From Bacteroidota bacterium (GTDB taxonomy: Bacteria; Bacteroidota; Bacteroidia; Bacteroidales; FEN-979), in assembly GCA_026391795.1 (NCBI GenBank), contig JAPLDI010000004.1, positions 214,068-278,067 of the forward strand: a stretch of DNA of 64,000 nt, written 5' to 3'. A program made the translations under genes and the position numbers. The notes below the pieces were generated by a model that worked only from the letters and a program-made list of their open reading frames with translations, did not search any database and was not told the origin of the DNA. Shown piece by piece: positions 27,925 through 36,217 of this stretch (position 1 is the first letter of the stretch; each line of letters begins with the position of its first letter).

Positions 27925-28776
27925 ATGGACCATTCAAAACAAATCCAGGACATCGCGTCGAAGCTCTTTGCCGAGAACAAGATCGATTATTTTGTCGGGT
28001 ACAGGCAGAACGCTATCGACGACAGCCAGGTTCCTTACCTGATCTCGGATCCGGCAGAGATCCCAAGGCTTGTATTTACAGACCGGTCGGTTTTCAACCT
28101 GGCCAACTACCTGAAGCCGGAACATACCAGGAGGAAACGGGTAGGATTGGTTGTAAAGGGTTGCGACAGCCGTGCCCTGAACCTGATGCTGACGGAAAGC
28201 CAGGTTAAACGTGAAAATGTATACATCATCGGGATCTGCTGCGAAGGTGTATTGAACGAAAAAGGGGAGAAAGCCCAGAATTGCATCGAATGTGTGATGC
28301 CCGACGCGGTTGTGTATGACGAGATGATCGGAACACCGACCGGAAAAAGGGAGTACATTGTCAATGCCGATATCAAAGAACTTGCAACAATAGCACTGGA
28401 AAAAAGGGCTGATTATTTTGAGGACATCTTCTCGAACTGCATCCGGTGCAATGCCTGCCGCCATTCCTGCCCGCTGTGTTATTGTGCCAAATGTTGTATC
28501 GACCAGGAAACATCCACGCTTTATCATGGTGCCAATACTTCCTCAGGCGCGATGCATGCCCTGATGACATGGTCGCTTCACCTGGCCGGGCGATGTGTGG
28601 ACTGCCGCAATTGCGAAAAAGCCTGCCCCAGCCATCTGCCGTTGCACCTGCTGCATAAGCAGAATGAGAGTGTTATCTATGAAAACTTCCAGCAGCATCT
28701 TGCAGGAATGGAAAAAGATGACCGAGGCGCTTTCTACAAATACAGCCTGAGTGACCCTGATGATTTTATCTTATAA
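27925..28776 (+). CDS. flxC: FlxC-like 4Fe-4S dicluster protein
   Basis: This is a soluble electron-transfer protein, 283 residues. The N-terminal half resembles the F420-hydrogenase beta/FdhB type fold (VGLVVKGCDSRALNLML, IIGICCEGV). The second half holds a ferredoxin-like region with CIRCNACRHSCPLCYCAKC and CVDCRNCEKACP. It is known as part of the Flx module that connects an NAD(P)H-oxidising flavoprotein with HdrA. The start ATG is 2 bases after the flxD stop. The symbol follows module order and could be swapped with the next gene by other annotators. Confidence 0.82.
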   Translation: MDHSKQIQDIASKLFAENKIDYFVGYRQNAIDDSQVPYLISDPAEIPRLVFTDRSVFNLANYLKPEHTRRKRVGLVVKGCDSRALNLMLTESQVKRENVYIIGICCEGVLNEKGEKAQNCIECVMPDAVVYDEMIGTPTGKREYIVNADIKELATIALEKRADYFEDIFSNCIRCNACRHSCPLCYCAKCCIDQETSTLYHGANTSSGAMHALMTWSLHLAGRCVDCRNCEKACPSHLPLHLLHKQNESVIYENFQQHLAGMEKDDRGAFYKYSLSDPDDFIL

Positions 28777-28787
28777 CACAAAAGACG

Positions 28788-29831
28788 ATGAGCGTTTTCA
28801 TAGTTGAAACAGATAAAGCCGGACTTCAGAAGTTCTATGAGGAGATCATAGGAAAGTTTGAAACCTATGCCCCGGTGGAAAAATTCGACAAGTACGATTA
28901 CAAAAAGGTTTCGAACCTCAGCGAATGCAATCCGGATTCCCCGATTGAAACGACCATGAGCCTAAAGCCACTGTTCTTTCCGAAAACCGCAAAGATCATG
29001 AAGTTTCAGGAGGACAGCAGCGGAACTACGTTGTCGGAAACCGATGAGGATCCCCTTGCCGGCAGCCGTGTGATTCTGGGTGTGAAACATTGCGATGCAA
29101 GGGGGTTGCAGGTGCTTGACCAGGTTTATAACTGGGATTACATCGATACCGATTACCAGAAAAGAAGAATCAACACCGTGATCGTTTCCACACGCTGCGA
29201 CAAAGCCGGTAATCAGTGCTTCTGTACATCGCTGGATTATGATGTGGAAAACTCCGATGCCCACGATGTACGAATTGTAAATGGCCTTGACGGGAAGATC
29301 TACATTCAGGGTGTAACAGAAAAAGGTGAGAAACTCATCAAGTCATCCAGCATCCAGCAGCCGGCATCTGATGGTGCAAAGGATGAACTATCAAAACATT
29401 ACAAAGCCTTTGATGCCTCTTTCCGTCTAAAGATGAATTATACTGAAGTCAACGCGAAACTTCAGAAGCTGTTTGATTCCCCTGAATTTGAGACTGTTTC
29501 CTCGAACTGCATCAGTTGCAACACGTGTGCTTTTATTTGTCCGACGTGCCATTGTTTCAAGATCTCGGATGAAAAAATCAAAGACACCGGGGTCCGTTAT
29601 AAGAGCTATGATTCCTGCAACAACGGTTATTTTACCCTGATGGCAGGAGGGCATAATCCCCGCCCGGTAAAATACCGCAGGTGGAGGCAGCGGTCGCTTC
29701 ATAAATTCGTGTATTATAAGGAACGGTTTGGTATGAACCTGTGTGTGGGGTGTGGGCATTGCGCCATCTCCTGTCCGGTGAATATCAGCATTTTTGATGT
29801 AGTCAACCAGGTTTCAAAAATAATGCAGTAA
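28788..29831 (+). CDS. flxB: FlxB-like 4Fe-4S dicluster protein (sulfhydrogenase beta type)
   Basis: 347 residues, related to the iron-sulfur subunit of sulfhydrogenases and anaerobic sulfite reductase subunit A. The N-terminal region includes VILGVKHCDARGLQVLDQV and a Cys set (STRCDKAGNQCFCTSL). The C-terminal ferredoxin domain has CISCNTCAFICPTCHC and CVGCGHCAISCP. It should relay electrons between the flavoprotein FlxA and the FlxC/FlxD-HdrA side. There is an 11-base gap from flxC. Confidence 0.85.
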   Translation: MSVFIVETDKAGLQKFYEEIIGKFETYAPVEKFDKYDYKKVSNLSECNPDSPIETTMSLKPLFFPKTAKIMKFQEDSSGTTLSETDEDPLAGSRVILGVKHCDARGLQVLDQVYNWDYIDTDYQKRRINTVIVSTRCDKAGNQCFCTSLDYDVENSDAHDVRIVNGLDGKIYIQGVTEKGEKLIKSSSIQQPASDGAKDELSKHYKAFDASFRLKMNYTEVNAKLQKLFDSPEFETVSSNCISCNTCAFICPTCHCFKISDEKIKDTGVRYKSYDSCNNGYFTLMAGGHNPRPVKYRRWRQRSLHKFVYYKERFGMNLCVGCGHCAISCPVNISIFDVVNQVSKIMQ

Positions 29832-29833
29832 TT

Positions 29834-29897
29834 CAGAATGCAGGAATGCAGGAATTAGTAAAGTAACAAATTTGTTTTTAATCCGCTGTGGCGGATT
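29834..29897. repeat. GCAGGAAT word repeat and AATCCGC hairpin before flxA
   Basis: The flxB-flxA gap holds tandem AGAATGCAGGAATGCAGGAAT (29836-29856). It also holds a perfect 7-base-stem hairpin AATCCGC-TGTG-GCGGATT (29880-29897). The hairpin covers the GTG used as start in the ORF track, supporting the downstream ATG. There is no T-tract, so it is not an obvious terminator, but it could modulate flxA translation. Confidence 0.6.
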
Positions 29898-29917
29898 TAC
29901 TCCTTTACAAAAATAGT

Positions 29918-30751
29918 ATGGAACAATTACTGGTCCCCTTGATGTGTAAGGTCGATAAGATCATCGATGAAACACCCGATGTCAGAACCTACCGGTTAAT
30001 AATGAACGATCCGGCCAGGATGGAAACCTTTAAATGGATGCCCGGGCAGTTTGTAGAATTCTCGCTGCTGGGTCACGGAGAGTGCACTTTCTGCATTTCA
30101 TCTTCTTCCACCCGCCCCGGTTACTTTGATTGCTCGATCAAACGGGCAGGGGTGGTGACGGCCGATATTCACAGCCAGCTGGAAGAAGGCATGGATGTGG
30201 GAATCCGCGGCCCTTACGGAAACTGGTTCCCGACCGAAGAGATCAAAGGCAAAAACCTTCTCTTTGTTGGCGGAGGTATCGGATTGGCACCCCTGCGTTC
30301 ACTGATCCAGTATTGTATCGATAATCGCAAAGATTACAAGGACTTTACGATCCTTTATGGTGCACGGACCTCTGCCGACATGTGCTACAAGGAAGAAATT
30401 GAAGAATGGAAGAAAAACCCTTCTCTGAAAGTCATCCTGACCATCGACAAACCCGAAGAAACCTGGAAGGAAAATGTGGGTGTGGTTCCGAAGATCCTGG
30501 AAGAGGTGGTAAAGCCTGCTGTCGAAAACACAAAAGTCATTACCTGCGGTCCTCCCATCATGATCAAATACACCCTGGTATCGCTTGATAAGCTCGGATT
30601 CGCCCCGAAGGATGTGATCACCACCCTGGAGATGAAAATGCAGTGCGGACTCGGAAAATGCGGCCGGTGCAACATCGGTTCAACCTATGTCTGCAAAGAT
30701 GGTCCCGTCTTCACCTATGAGCAGCTGAAAAGCCTTCCGGACGAGTTTTAG
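29918..30751 (+). CDS. flxA: FlxA-like FAD/NAD(P)H-binding oxidoreductase
   Basis: This is a ferredoxin-NADP reductase-fold flavoprotein, 277 residues, the probable NAD(P)H entry point of the Flx-Hdr complex. Segments: FAD domain (WMPGQFVEFSLLGHGECTFCISSS), pyridine-nucleotide motif (VGGGIGLAPLRSLIQ), and CGPPIM. A C-terminal [2Fe-2S] site (CGLGKCGRCNIGSTYVC) is as in PyrK/sulfhydrogenase gamma. I use the ATG at 29918; the track's GTG lies in a hairpin. It is the last gene of the seven-gene set. Confidence 0.9.
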   Translation: MEQLLVPLMCKVDKIIDETPDVRTYRLIMNDPARMETFKWMPGQFVEFSLLGHGECTFCISSSSTRPGYFDCSIKRAGVVTADIHSQLEEGMDVGIRGPYGNWFPTEEIKGKNLLFVGGGIGLAPLRSLIQYCIDNRKDYKDFTILYGARTSADMCYKEEIEEWKKNPSLKVILTIDKPEETWKENVGVVPKILEEVVKPAVENTKVITCGPPIMIKYTLVSLDKLGFAPKDVITTLEMKMQCGLGKCGRCNIGSTYVCKDGPVFTYEQLKSLPDEF

Positions 30752-30790
30752 AACAGAGAACAATTAACAGTTGACAGATAACAGTTAAGG
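30752..30790. repeat. AACAGTTGACAGATAACAGTTAA word repeat
   Basis: Between flxA and the WD40 lipoprotein is a run of related words (AACAATTAACAGTTGACAGATAACAGTTAA). A similar run appears at 32415-32470. No terminator was seen after flxA. Confidence 0.5.
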
Positions 30791-30884
30791 GCGAACGGTC
30801 TTTTTATTGTCATCCGTTAACTTGCGTTTGGATCCGGATATTCCACTATTTTTACATAGGTATATTAGAAGGGAATACTCAGTC

Positions 30885-32417
30885 ATGAGAAAGAACATTT
30901 TTTTATTCATCGTGCCGCTTATCCTGCTATCGGTTGCCTGTAAAAAAACAGAAAATACCGGCATCGGCCCGACCTATTATTTCTTTAAGATCACCTCCCC
31001 GGCAGATTCATTGCTGGTCTATGACACCATCCAGGTGAAGTGGTCAATGAACATACCCCCGAAACTGATCCGCTTCGAATACTATATTGACTTTAGCCTG
31101 TCTGAGGCCTTTGATACCGTGCCCGAAAAGTTGTTTTTTTACCCGCGGGATTACACCTCCGGGACGAGGCACCAGATACAGTTGAAGGCCTATATAAAAG
31201 ACGGCAGGGAATACAGCTCAAATATTGTGACCGTTCAGATCAGCAACCTGATCAAGCCTCAGATTTTTGCATTTACCGGCATCAGCAAGTCCTCGCTATC
31301 TTTCAGCTGGAGTGATGCAGGCCAGTTTGAAAGCGGTTACCGGGTCGAACGGAAGATTAATAACAGTTCCTTCAGTGTATTGACCACATTGCCACCAAAT
31401 ACGGGCCAGTATACCGATACCGGACTTGACAGCCTCAACAGCTATGGATACAGGATTATGGCCTTTAACAAGGATGAAGATGTCTTATCAGATGAAATGA
31501 AAACAGGGTATAATACTTCCAACTTTCTTCAGACCCGTTTGTTTCAGCTTCCCCCCATTGTTTCCGGCTGGATTGCCGTAGATCCCACCGCCTCCCGATG
31601 TGTTGCAACCCGGTACAATGAAACCCCCGTGCCGATGATTGATATGAATACCGGCAATATCACCTATCTGGCTGGCCATACCAACGGATCCGGCGGGGTC
31701 GACTTTAATTCTGATGGAACACTCGTTGCTACCGGTGGATATGATGATATAACCATGAAGGTCTGGAAGACCTCCGACGGAGGTCTTTATAATGAATTCA
31801 GTCTTCCCGGCTCCGGGATATTTGTGGTCAGGTTTAATGACAATGGCCAGTATTTAGCAGCTGGCGGGGCCATAGAGGCAACGGTATACAATATCTGGGA
31901 CGGAACCAAAACCAGGACCTTTAACACTTCAGGCTTCACAAGGGGTATGGCGTTCACAAAGGACAGTAAACGATTACTGACGGGGGGAAATGCCGATGTC
32001 ATGGAATTGTGGAGCATGGAATCCGGAGCCTTGATCAGGACATATGCCGGTCATACCGGGCACATTGGTAAAGTGGTATTCAGTAATGATGAAAGCAGGA
32101 TCTACAGCGCAAGTTACCAGGACAACACGATAAAACAGTGGCAGACCGAAACAGGACAGATGTCGGAGTTCTATGCCGGAACTGCAGGTTTTTCAGGGCT
32201 GATCTGCTTAAGGGATGATAAAATTGCTTCCTGTGAATATACCGGGAAGGTCCTCGTTTTTGAAAATACCGGCCAGCTGATTCAAGTTGTAAACCTGCCC
32301 AATAAGATTCTCGATATGGACTACTGCCAAAACCAGGATATGCTTGTCTGTTACGACAACAACGGCGGCATCCGTTGCCTTCAGCGGACAGGACATTGGG
32401 AACAACTGTATCAGTGA
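30885..32417 (+). CDS. WD40-repeat lipoprotein with FN3-like N-terminal part
   Basis: This is a surface or periplasmic lipoprotein of 510 residues from the ATG at 30885. The signal peptide ends in the lipobox LLSVACKK. Residues about 40-120 and 125-210 look like two beta-sandwich (FN3-like) domains (SLSFSWSDAGQFESGYRVERK is typical). From about 215 to the end are WD40-like blades (GGVDFNSDGTLVATGGYDDITMKVW, IGKVVFSNDESRIYSASYQDNTIKQW). The ORF-track start adds 26 residues before the signal peptide and is unlikely. It is probably a protein-binding scaffold; no enzymatic motif is seen. Confidence 0.82.
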   Translation: MRKNIFLFIVPLILLSVACKKTENTGIGPTYYFFKITSPADSLLVYDTIQVKWSMNIPPKLIRFEYYIDFSLSEAFDTVPEKLFFYPRDYTSGTRHQIQLKAYIKDGREYSSNIVTVQISNLIKPQIFAFTGISKSSLSFSWSDAGQFESGYRVERKINNSSFSVLTTLPPNTGQYTDTGLDSLNSYGYRIMAFNKDEDVLSDEMKTGYNTSNFLQTRLFQLPPIVSGWIAVDPTASRCVATRYNETPVPMIDMNTGNITYLAGHTNGSGGVDFNSDGTLVATGGYDDITMKVWKTSDGGLYNEFSLPGSGIFVVRFNDNGQYLAAGGAIEATVYNIWDGTKTRTFNTSGFTRGMAFTKDSKRLLTGGNADVMELWSMESGALIRTYAGHTGHIGKVVFSNDESRIYSASYQDNTIKQWQTETGQMSEFYAGTAGFSGLICLRDDKIASCEYTGKVLVFENTGQLIQVVNLPNKILDMDYCQNQDMLVCYDNNGGIRCLQRTGHWEQLYQ

Positions 32418-32423
32418 ACAGAT

Positions 32424-32467
32424 AACAATTAACAACGAACAGTTTTGCCTGATATTTGTTAATTGTT
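32424..32467. repeat. 12-bp perfect inverted repeat in convergent spacer
   Basis: AACAATTAACAA (32424-32435) and TTGTTAATTGTT (32456-32467) are exact reverse complements with a 20-base loop. They lie between the convergent WD40 and TonB-domain genes. The stem is AT-only, so it is at best a weak bidirectional terminator; it may simply be a word repeat in two orientations. Confidence 0.55.
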
Positions 32468-32475
32468 CATTGATC

Positions 32476-32889
32476 TTACAGATTGATGGTATACCCGTAA
32501 GATTCTGATCCTCCGCTTTTCTTCTCAGGTGATTTTTTTTCGGGTGTGGAATAGTTGATACTGACCCGTGGAAGTGTGAATGTAATTTTTGTTTTGGTCG
32601 TCACCTTGACCCTTACGCCCCTGTTCCTTGCCTTTTCATAGGATAACATGCTTACAAGGCGCACAGCTTCCTCATCGCAGCCATAACCCAATCCCTTCAG
32701 AACATGCGGGGAAACCACCTCCCCGTTATCGTTAATATTGTACTCAACAACCACACTTCCTTCAATTCCCGCCGCCAGTGCCTCTTTCGGATATTGAATG
32801 TTTTTAGCGATAAATTCTTTAAATGCCATACTGCCGCCAGTATACCCGGGAAGTTTCAGAAATTTTTTCTTTGAAGAATGATTGGGCAT
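32476..32889 (-). CDS. Orphan TonB C-terminal domain protein
   Basis: 137 residues, consisting almost entirely of a TonB_C-like domain (FIAKNIQYPKEALAAGIEGSVVVEYNINDNGEV, CDEEAVRLVSMLSYEKARNRGVRVKV) plus a Ser/Lys-rich tail (STPEKKSPEKKSGGSE). Unlike the TonB at 22833 it has no membrane helix, proline stretch or signal peptide, so as drawn it would be cytoplasmic. A decayed copy lies at about 39664-39955 on the same strand. It may be a remnant of a larger TonB protein or an adaptor domain; function is unknown. Confidence 0.78.
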   Translation of the reverse strand: MPNHSSKKKFLKLPGYTGGSMAFKEFIAKNIQYPKEALAAGIEGSVVVEYNINDNGEVVSPHVLKGLGYGCDEEAVRLVSMLSYEKARNRGVRVKVTTKTKITFTLPRVSINYSTPEKKSPEKKSGGSESYGYTINL

Positions 32890-33030
32890 GGCAGGTTGTT
32901 AACAGCCCCCGAATGTACATAATATTTTGATTGGGGGTAACAGGTTATCCTGTACAAATAGCTCTCTTCATTTTCGCGAATCATGGGCTTAAGTGTCAAG
33001 TCATAGCATTATTTTCACCATTTTTGTAGT

Positions 33031-34344
33031 ATGAATCCAAGGATTGTTTACACGATCATTCTTATGTTCTTTCTTTCGTCCATCACCCTGGTGGCGCAGA
33101 CATCGACCGTGGAAGTTGCGATAAAACCCGCGGCTGGCAAAAGGGTAAGCGTTACCGGTTATGACGGATTCCGCGCAGACACCCTTGCATCCATCACCCT
33201 GGATTCATCCGGGCAGGGAAGAATAACAATTCCTTACCGCGGTTTCATTCTCCTGGTTATGGAAAATGGAAGGATATTTCCCCTGATCCTGGATAAAAAA
33301 AAGACCCGGCTTGTTGTGGAGGATTATGCTAAAACCCCTGAATTCAGGAAGGACGAGGAGAATACATTCTTTTATCAGATGCTGATATCAAGCCAGAAGA
33401 TACTTGGAAAGAAGCAGGCAATAAACGAAGGATTCAGATTCTTTCAGAAAGATGACCCCTATCGCCCGGCACTCGATGAACAGATGGATACACTGACGAA
33501 AAGAAAAGCCCGGTATGAAAAAATCGCAGGGGAAAGAAAGGAGGGACTGGCAGGCGTTCTGTTACAAAGCAAACTGCTGATAGAATCGACTTCCGGAATC
33601 ACAACCCGGGAACAACTGGACGACCGGAAAATGGCCATCCTGCGGTTTATCCGGAGTCATTCAGACAAGCTGAAACACACCGATATGCTTCGTCAACTGG
33701 CATTTCAGTATGAAATGATGAATGAATACATCGCCTGGGGGCAATATCCGTATGAACAGGTTATGGTAGATGATGTGGGAACCTGGATCGATAGCCTTGG
33801 CCTGCAACTGGGTAAGCGTGAGATCGTCCGGTATTTCCTGGAATTTTACCTGGGCAGGTCGATGGTAAGTATGGCCATCAAGGTGGCCGACCAGCATCTC
33901 CCCTGGTCACTTTGCCCTGTCGTGAAGGAGGGGGGAACAGATACGATTGCCGATGTGGAAGTAAAGATTTCTGATTCAAGACTCGTTGCTGGAAGTCTGA
34001 AAAAAATCTCGGCTTTTAAGATCCTGTTTTTATATGATTCCGGATGCCCCGCCTGCATCGCCGAACAGGTCTCGCTGATGCGCATCCTGAAGCAGGAAAG
34101 GTTGCCGGTTCCCATGATCACATTATTTTCGGCCGCGGATGAGGAGAAGGGGCTTTCCATCCTTACCCGGTTGCAGCGTGAGACTTTTCTATATGCAGTT
34201 TCCGACCGGGTAATCAAATCCACGGGTGTTGATTATTTCCCTGCTTTCCTTGTTGTTTCAGGAGATCAGAAAATAATGAACAGGTTCTATACGATGGAAG
34301 ATCTCAGGAAATGGATCGCCACCGTGACAAAAACTTCAAGATGA
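33031..34344 (+). CDS. Secreted thioredoxin-like protein with CPAC motif
   Basis: 437-residue exported protein: signal peptide ending near TLVAQ (residue 23), a beta-rich N-terminal part, a helical middle, and a C-terminal thioredoxin-like domain (FLYDSGCPACIAEQVSLMRIL from about residue 338). CPAC is an unusual redox dipeptide for this fold but keeps both cysteines. The cis-Pro region is VDYFPAFLVVSG. It overlaps the next gene, also thioredoxin-like, by four bases (ATGA), so both are translated together. It is probably a periplasmic disulfide oxidoreductase of the TlpA/DUF5106 type seen in Bacteroidota. Confidence 0.78.
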   Translation: MNPRIVYTIILMFFLSSITLVAQTSTVEVAIKPAAGKRVSVTGYDGFRADTLASITLDSSGQGRITIPYRGFILLVMENGRIFPLILDKKKTRLVVEDYAKTPEFRKDEENTFFYQMLISSQKILGKKQAINEGFRFFQKDDPYRPALDEQMDTLTKRKARYEKIAGERKEGLAGVLLQSKLLIESTSGITTREQLDDRKMAILRFIRSHSDKLKHTDMLRQLAFQYEMMNEYIAWGQYPYEQVMVDDVGTWIDSLGLQLGKREIVRYFLEFYLGRSMVSMAIKVADQHLPWSLCPVVKEGGTDTIADVEVKISDSRLVAGSLKKISAFKILFLYDSGCPACIAEQVSLMRILKQERLPVPMITLFSAADEEKGLSILTRLQRETFLYAVSDRVIKSTGVDYFPAFLVVSGDQKIMNRFYTMEDLRKWIATVTKTSR

Positions 34345-35684
34345 AGAGAATCCTTATACTGATTTTATTTTTCCTTTCGGTGATGGTGGTGACCGGCCAG
34401 CACAGGATAGATATCAACATGACCGTCTTCGACACATCAGATGGTGGAATCCGGTTGATGGTTTGGAAAAACGGACGGGATTTTGAAGTTGTGAAGGGCA
34501 TGATGACGAAAGGCAGGGGAACTATTGATATTGATGATTCCGTCGGCCCTGGCAGGTACAGCCTGTTTTTCGATAAGGGATCCTTACGGGAATTGAAATT
34601 CATTTACACAAAGGAATCAATATCACTTGAGCCGAAAATTACACCGGGCGGAAATAACCTGATGGTGAAAGGTAACGGTGAGACTCCCGTGTATTATTCG
34701 TTCCGCACCCGGCTGGATTCGCTCTACTCCAGGATCTCTCAATACAGAAGAATGCTGAATGCCTTTTCAGATGAGAAAAGGTTTTATGACATCACAATGA
34801 ACTTTATGAAAAGGGATCTTGAGAAGGTTGACAGCCTCTATTCCCTGCTCGATTTAGAATATAAATCCAGTCTTTTCATCCATTTCCTTAAGGCATCACG
34901 TTTTTGGCTTCCGGATTTCACGCTCGGCCCGGTCAGTCAGCGTCAGGAGTTGCTGGATCATTTCTTCACCTGGTTCAACCCCCTGGATTCATTACTGCTG
35001 CAAAGTTCGGAATACCGTTCGAAAGTGGAAGAGTATTTTGTGATCAGTGAAAATGCAGACTCAAAGAGCCCGGTTGAGAACCTGAAAATTGCCATTGACC
35101 GCTTCATGGAGAAAGTACAGTCATCGGAGCCTGTCACAGAAGCGACAGGCTCCCTGATGCGGTCATGGCTGAACCGCCAGGGATATGACGATGTGGCCGA
35201 ATATCTTGATGTGAAATATCTTTCTCAACAATGTCGTGCGGGATCCGATATCAACCTAAATATTCGCCTGGAGGCTTACAAGCGACTGGCAATCGGCCAT
35301 GTTGCCCCTGATATTTCCTGGAGCAATGGAGGGAAGGATACGCTCAGGCTTTCAATGATAGAGGCTGAGCATACCCTGGTGATCTTCTGGGCAACCTGGT
35401 GCCCGCACTGCCGTGAAATTCTGCCCCAGATCTTCGGGTTTTTAAGTACACGTCCTGATGTAAAAGTCGTGGCTATCGGGCTGGATGAAGAGACGAAATC
35501 GTGGGAAGCTGCCATTGAGCGATTTCCCGGATGGTATTCCATCCAGGCACCTGAGAAATGGGAAAACCGGTGGGCAAAACTCTATGGTGTTTCGGGAACA
35601 CCGACGTTTTTCCTTCTTGACAAAGAGCATAAAATCATAGGAAAACCGAGGAACCCGGAGGAGTTGAAAAAGATGTTTCCATGA
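34341..35684 (+). CDS. Secreted TlpA-like thioredoxin with CPHC motif
   Basis: 447 residues from the ATG at 34341, which overlaps the previous stop; the track start at 34311 lies inside the upstream gene. A signal peptide (ILILILFFLSVMVVTGQ) is followed by about 270 residues of the beta/helical N-terminal region found in Bacteroidota TlpA-like proteins. A thioredoxin domain (VIFWATWCPHCREILPQ, cis-Pro GVSGTPTFFLLD) ends it. CPHC is the DsbA-like active site, which favours oxidation or isomerisation. It works beside the CPAC protein upstream, probably as a redox pair. Confidence 0.85.
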   Translation: MKRILILILFFLSVMVVTGQHRIDINMTVFDTSDGGIRLMVWKNGRDFEVVKGMMTKGRGTIDIDDSVGPGRYSLFFDKGSLRELKFIYTKESISLEPKITPGGNNLMVKGNGETPVYYSFRTRLDSLYSRISQYRRMLNAFSDEKRFYDITMNFMKRDLEKVDSLYSLLDLEYKSSLFIHFLKASRFWLPDFTLGPVSQRQELLDHFFTWFNPLDSLLLQSSEYRSKVEEYFVISENADSKSPVENLKIAIDRFMEKVQSSEPVTEATGSLMRSWLNRQGYDDVAEYLDVKYLSQQCRAGSDINLNIRLEAYKRLAIGHVAPDISWSNGGKDTLRLSMIEAEHTLVIFWATWCPHCREILPQIFGFLSTRPDVKVVAIGLDEETKSWEAAIERFPGWYSIQAPEKWENRWAKLYGVSGTPTFFLLDKEHKIIGKPRNPEELKKMFP

Positions 35685-36217
35685 ATTCCGGCAAACAACT
35701 TCCTGCTTTGTCACCTTGCGCCTTTGTCACACTAATTCCTAATACACCTCACTGAATAGCTGCATGCCCTTGGATATTCGCTTATTGAGGCTGAACTTCC
35801 ATCAAACGAAAGTGTATATTATTTCTTTTTTTCTCTCTTCATTTTGGCTGAACAGGATTTACTATCGAAAAACAGGATTATTCACGGGGGTTTTTACAGA
35901 TTACAGTGGCACATAACCGCACACCTGTGCGCTTTTATGGTTTTCCTTCTGGCAGAACATAACATTTTTCCGGTATAAGAAAACATTTTCAGCCGGATTA
36001 ATACATAATAGTTTGAATATCAGAAGTCTGGTTAGGAATTTGCGGAATGGCCCCTCATTCAATATTTCTGGCATATCCTTTGCTTTACTACAGTCGCTGC
36101 ATATTGTCCTTGAAGACTGTACAAAGGTTCTCAGGCCCCGGAACACTCCGGAGGAAAAATAGTTGCATTCAGGCATCAAACAAAAGAAGCGTTATTAATA
36201 ATCTTCGGAGCATCACT
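35685..36217. other. 533-base spacer, no gene recognised
   Basis: The first 60 bases contain CTTTGTCACCTTGCGCCTTTGTCAC, another word-type repeat. The remainder is AT-rich with no conserved promoter box, hairpin or credible ORF. The minus-strand 92-residue ORF (35901-36179) has a cysteine-rich random composition and no start context, so I leave it out. Confidence 0.5.

Noticed and set aside
29888-30751. GTG start of flxA as given in the ORF track
   Set aside because: The GTG lies in a perfect hairpin. The ATG at 29918 starts the conserved family N-terminus.
35901-36179. 92-residue minus-strand ORF
   Set aside because: No start context, no conserved-looking segment, and composition like translated noncoding AT-rich DNA.
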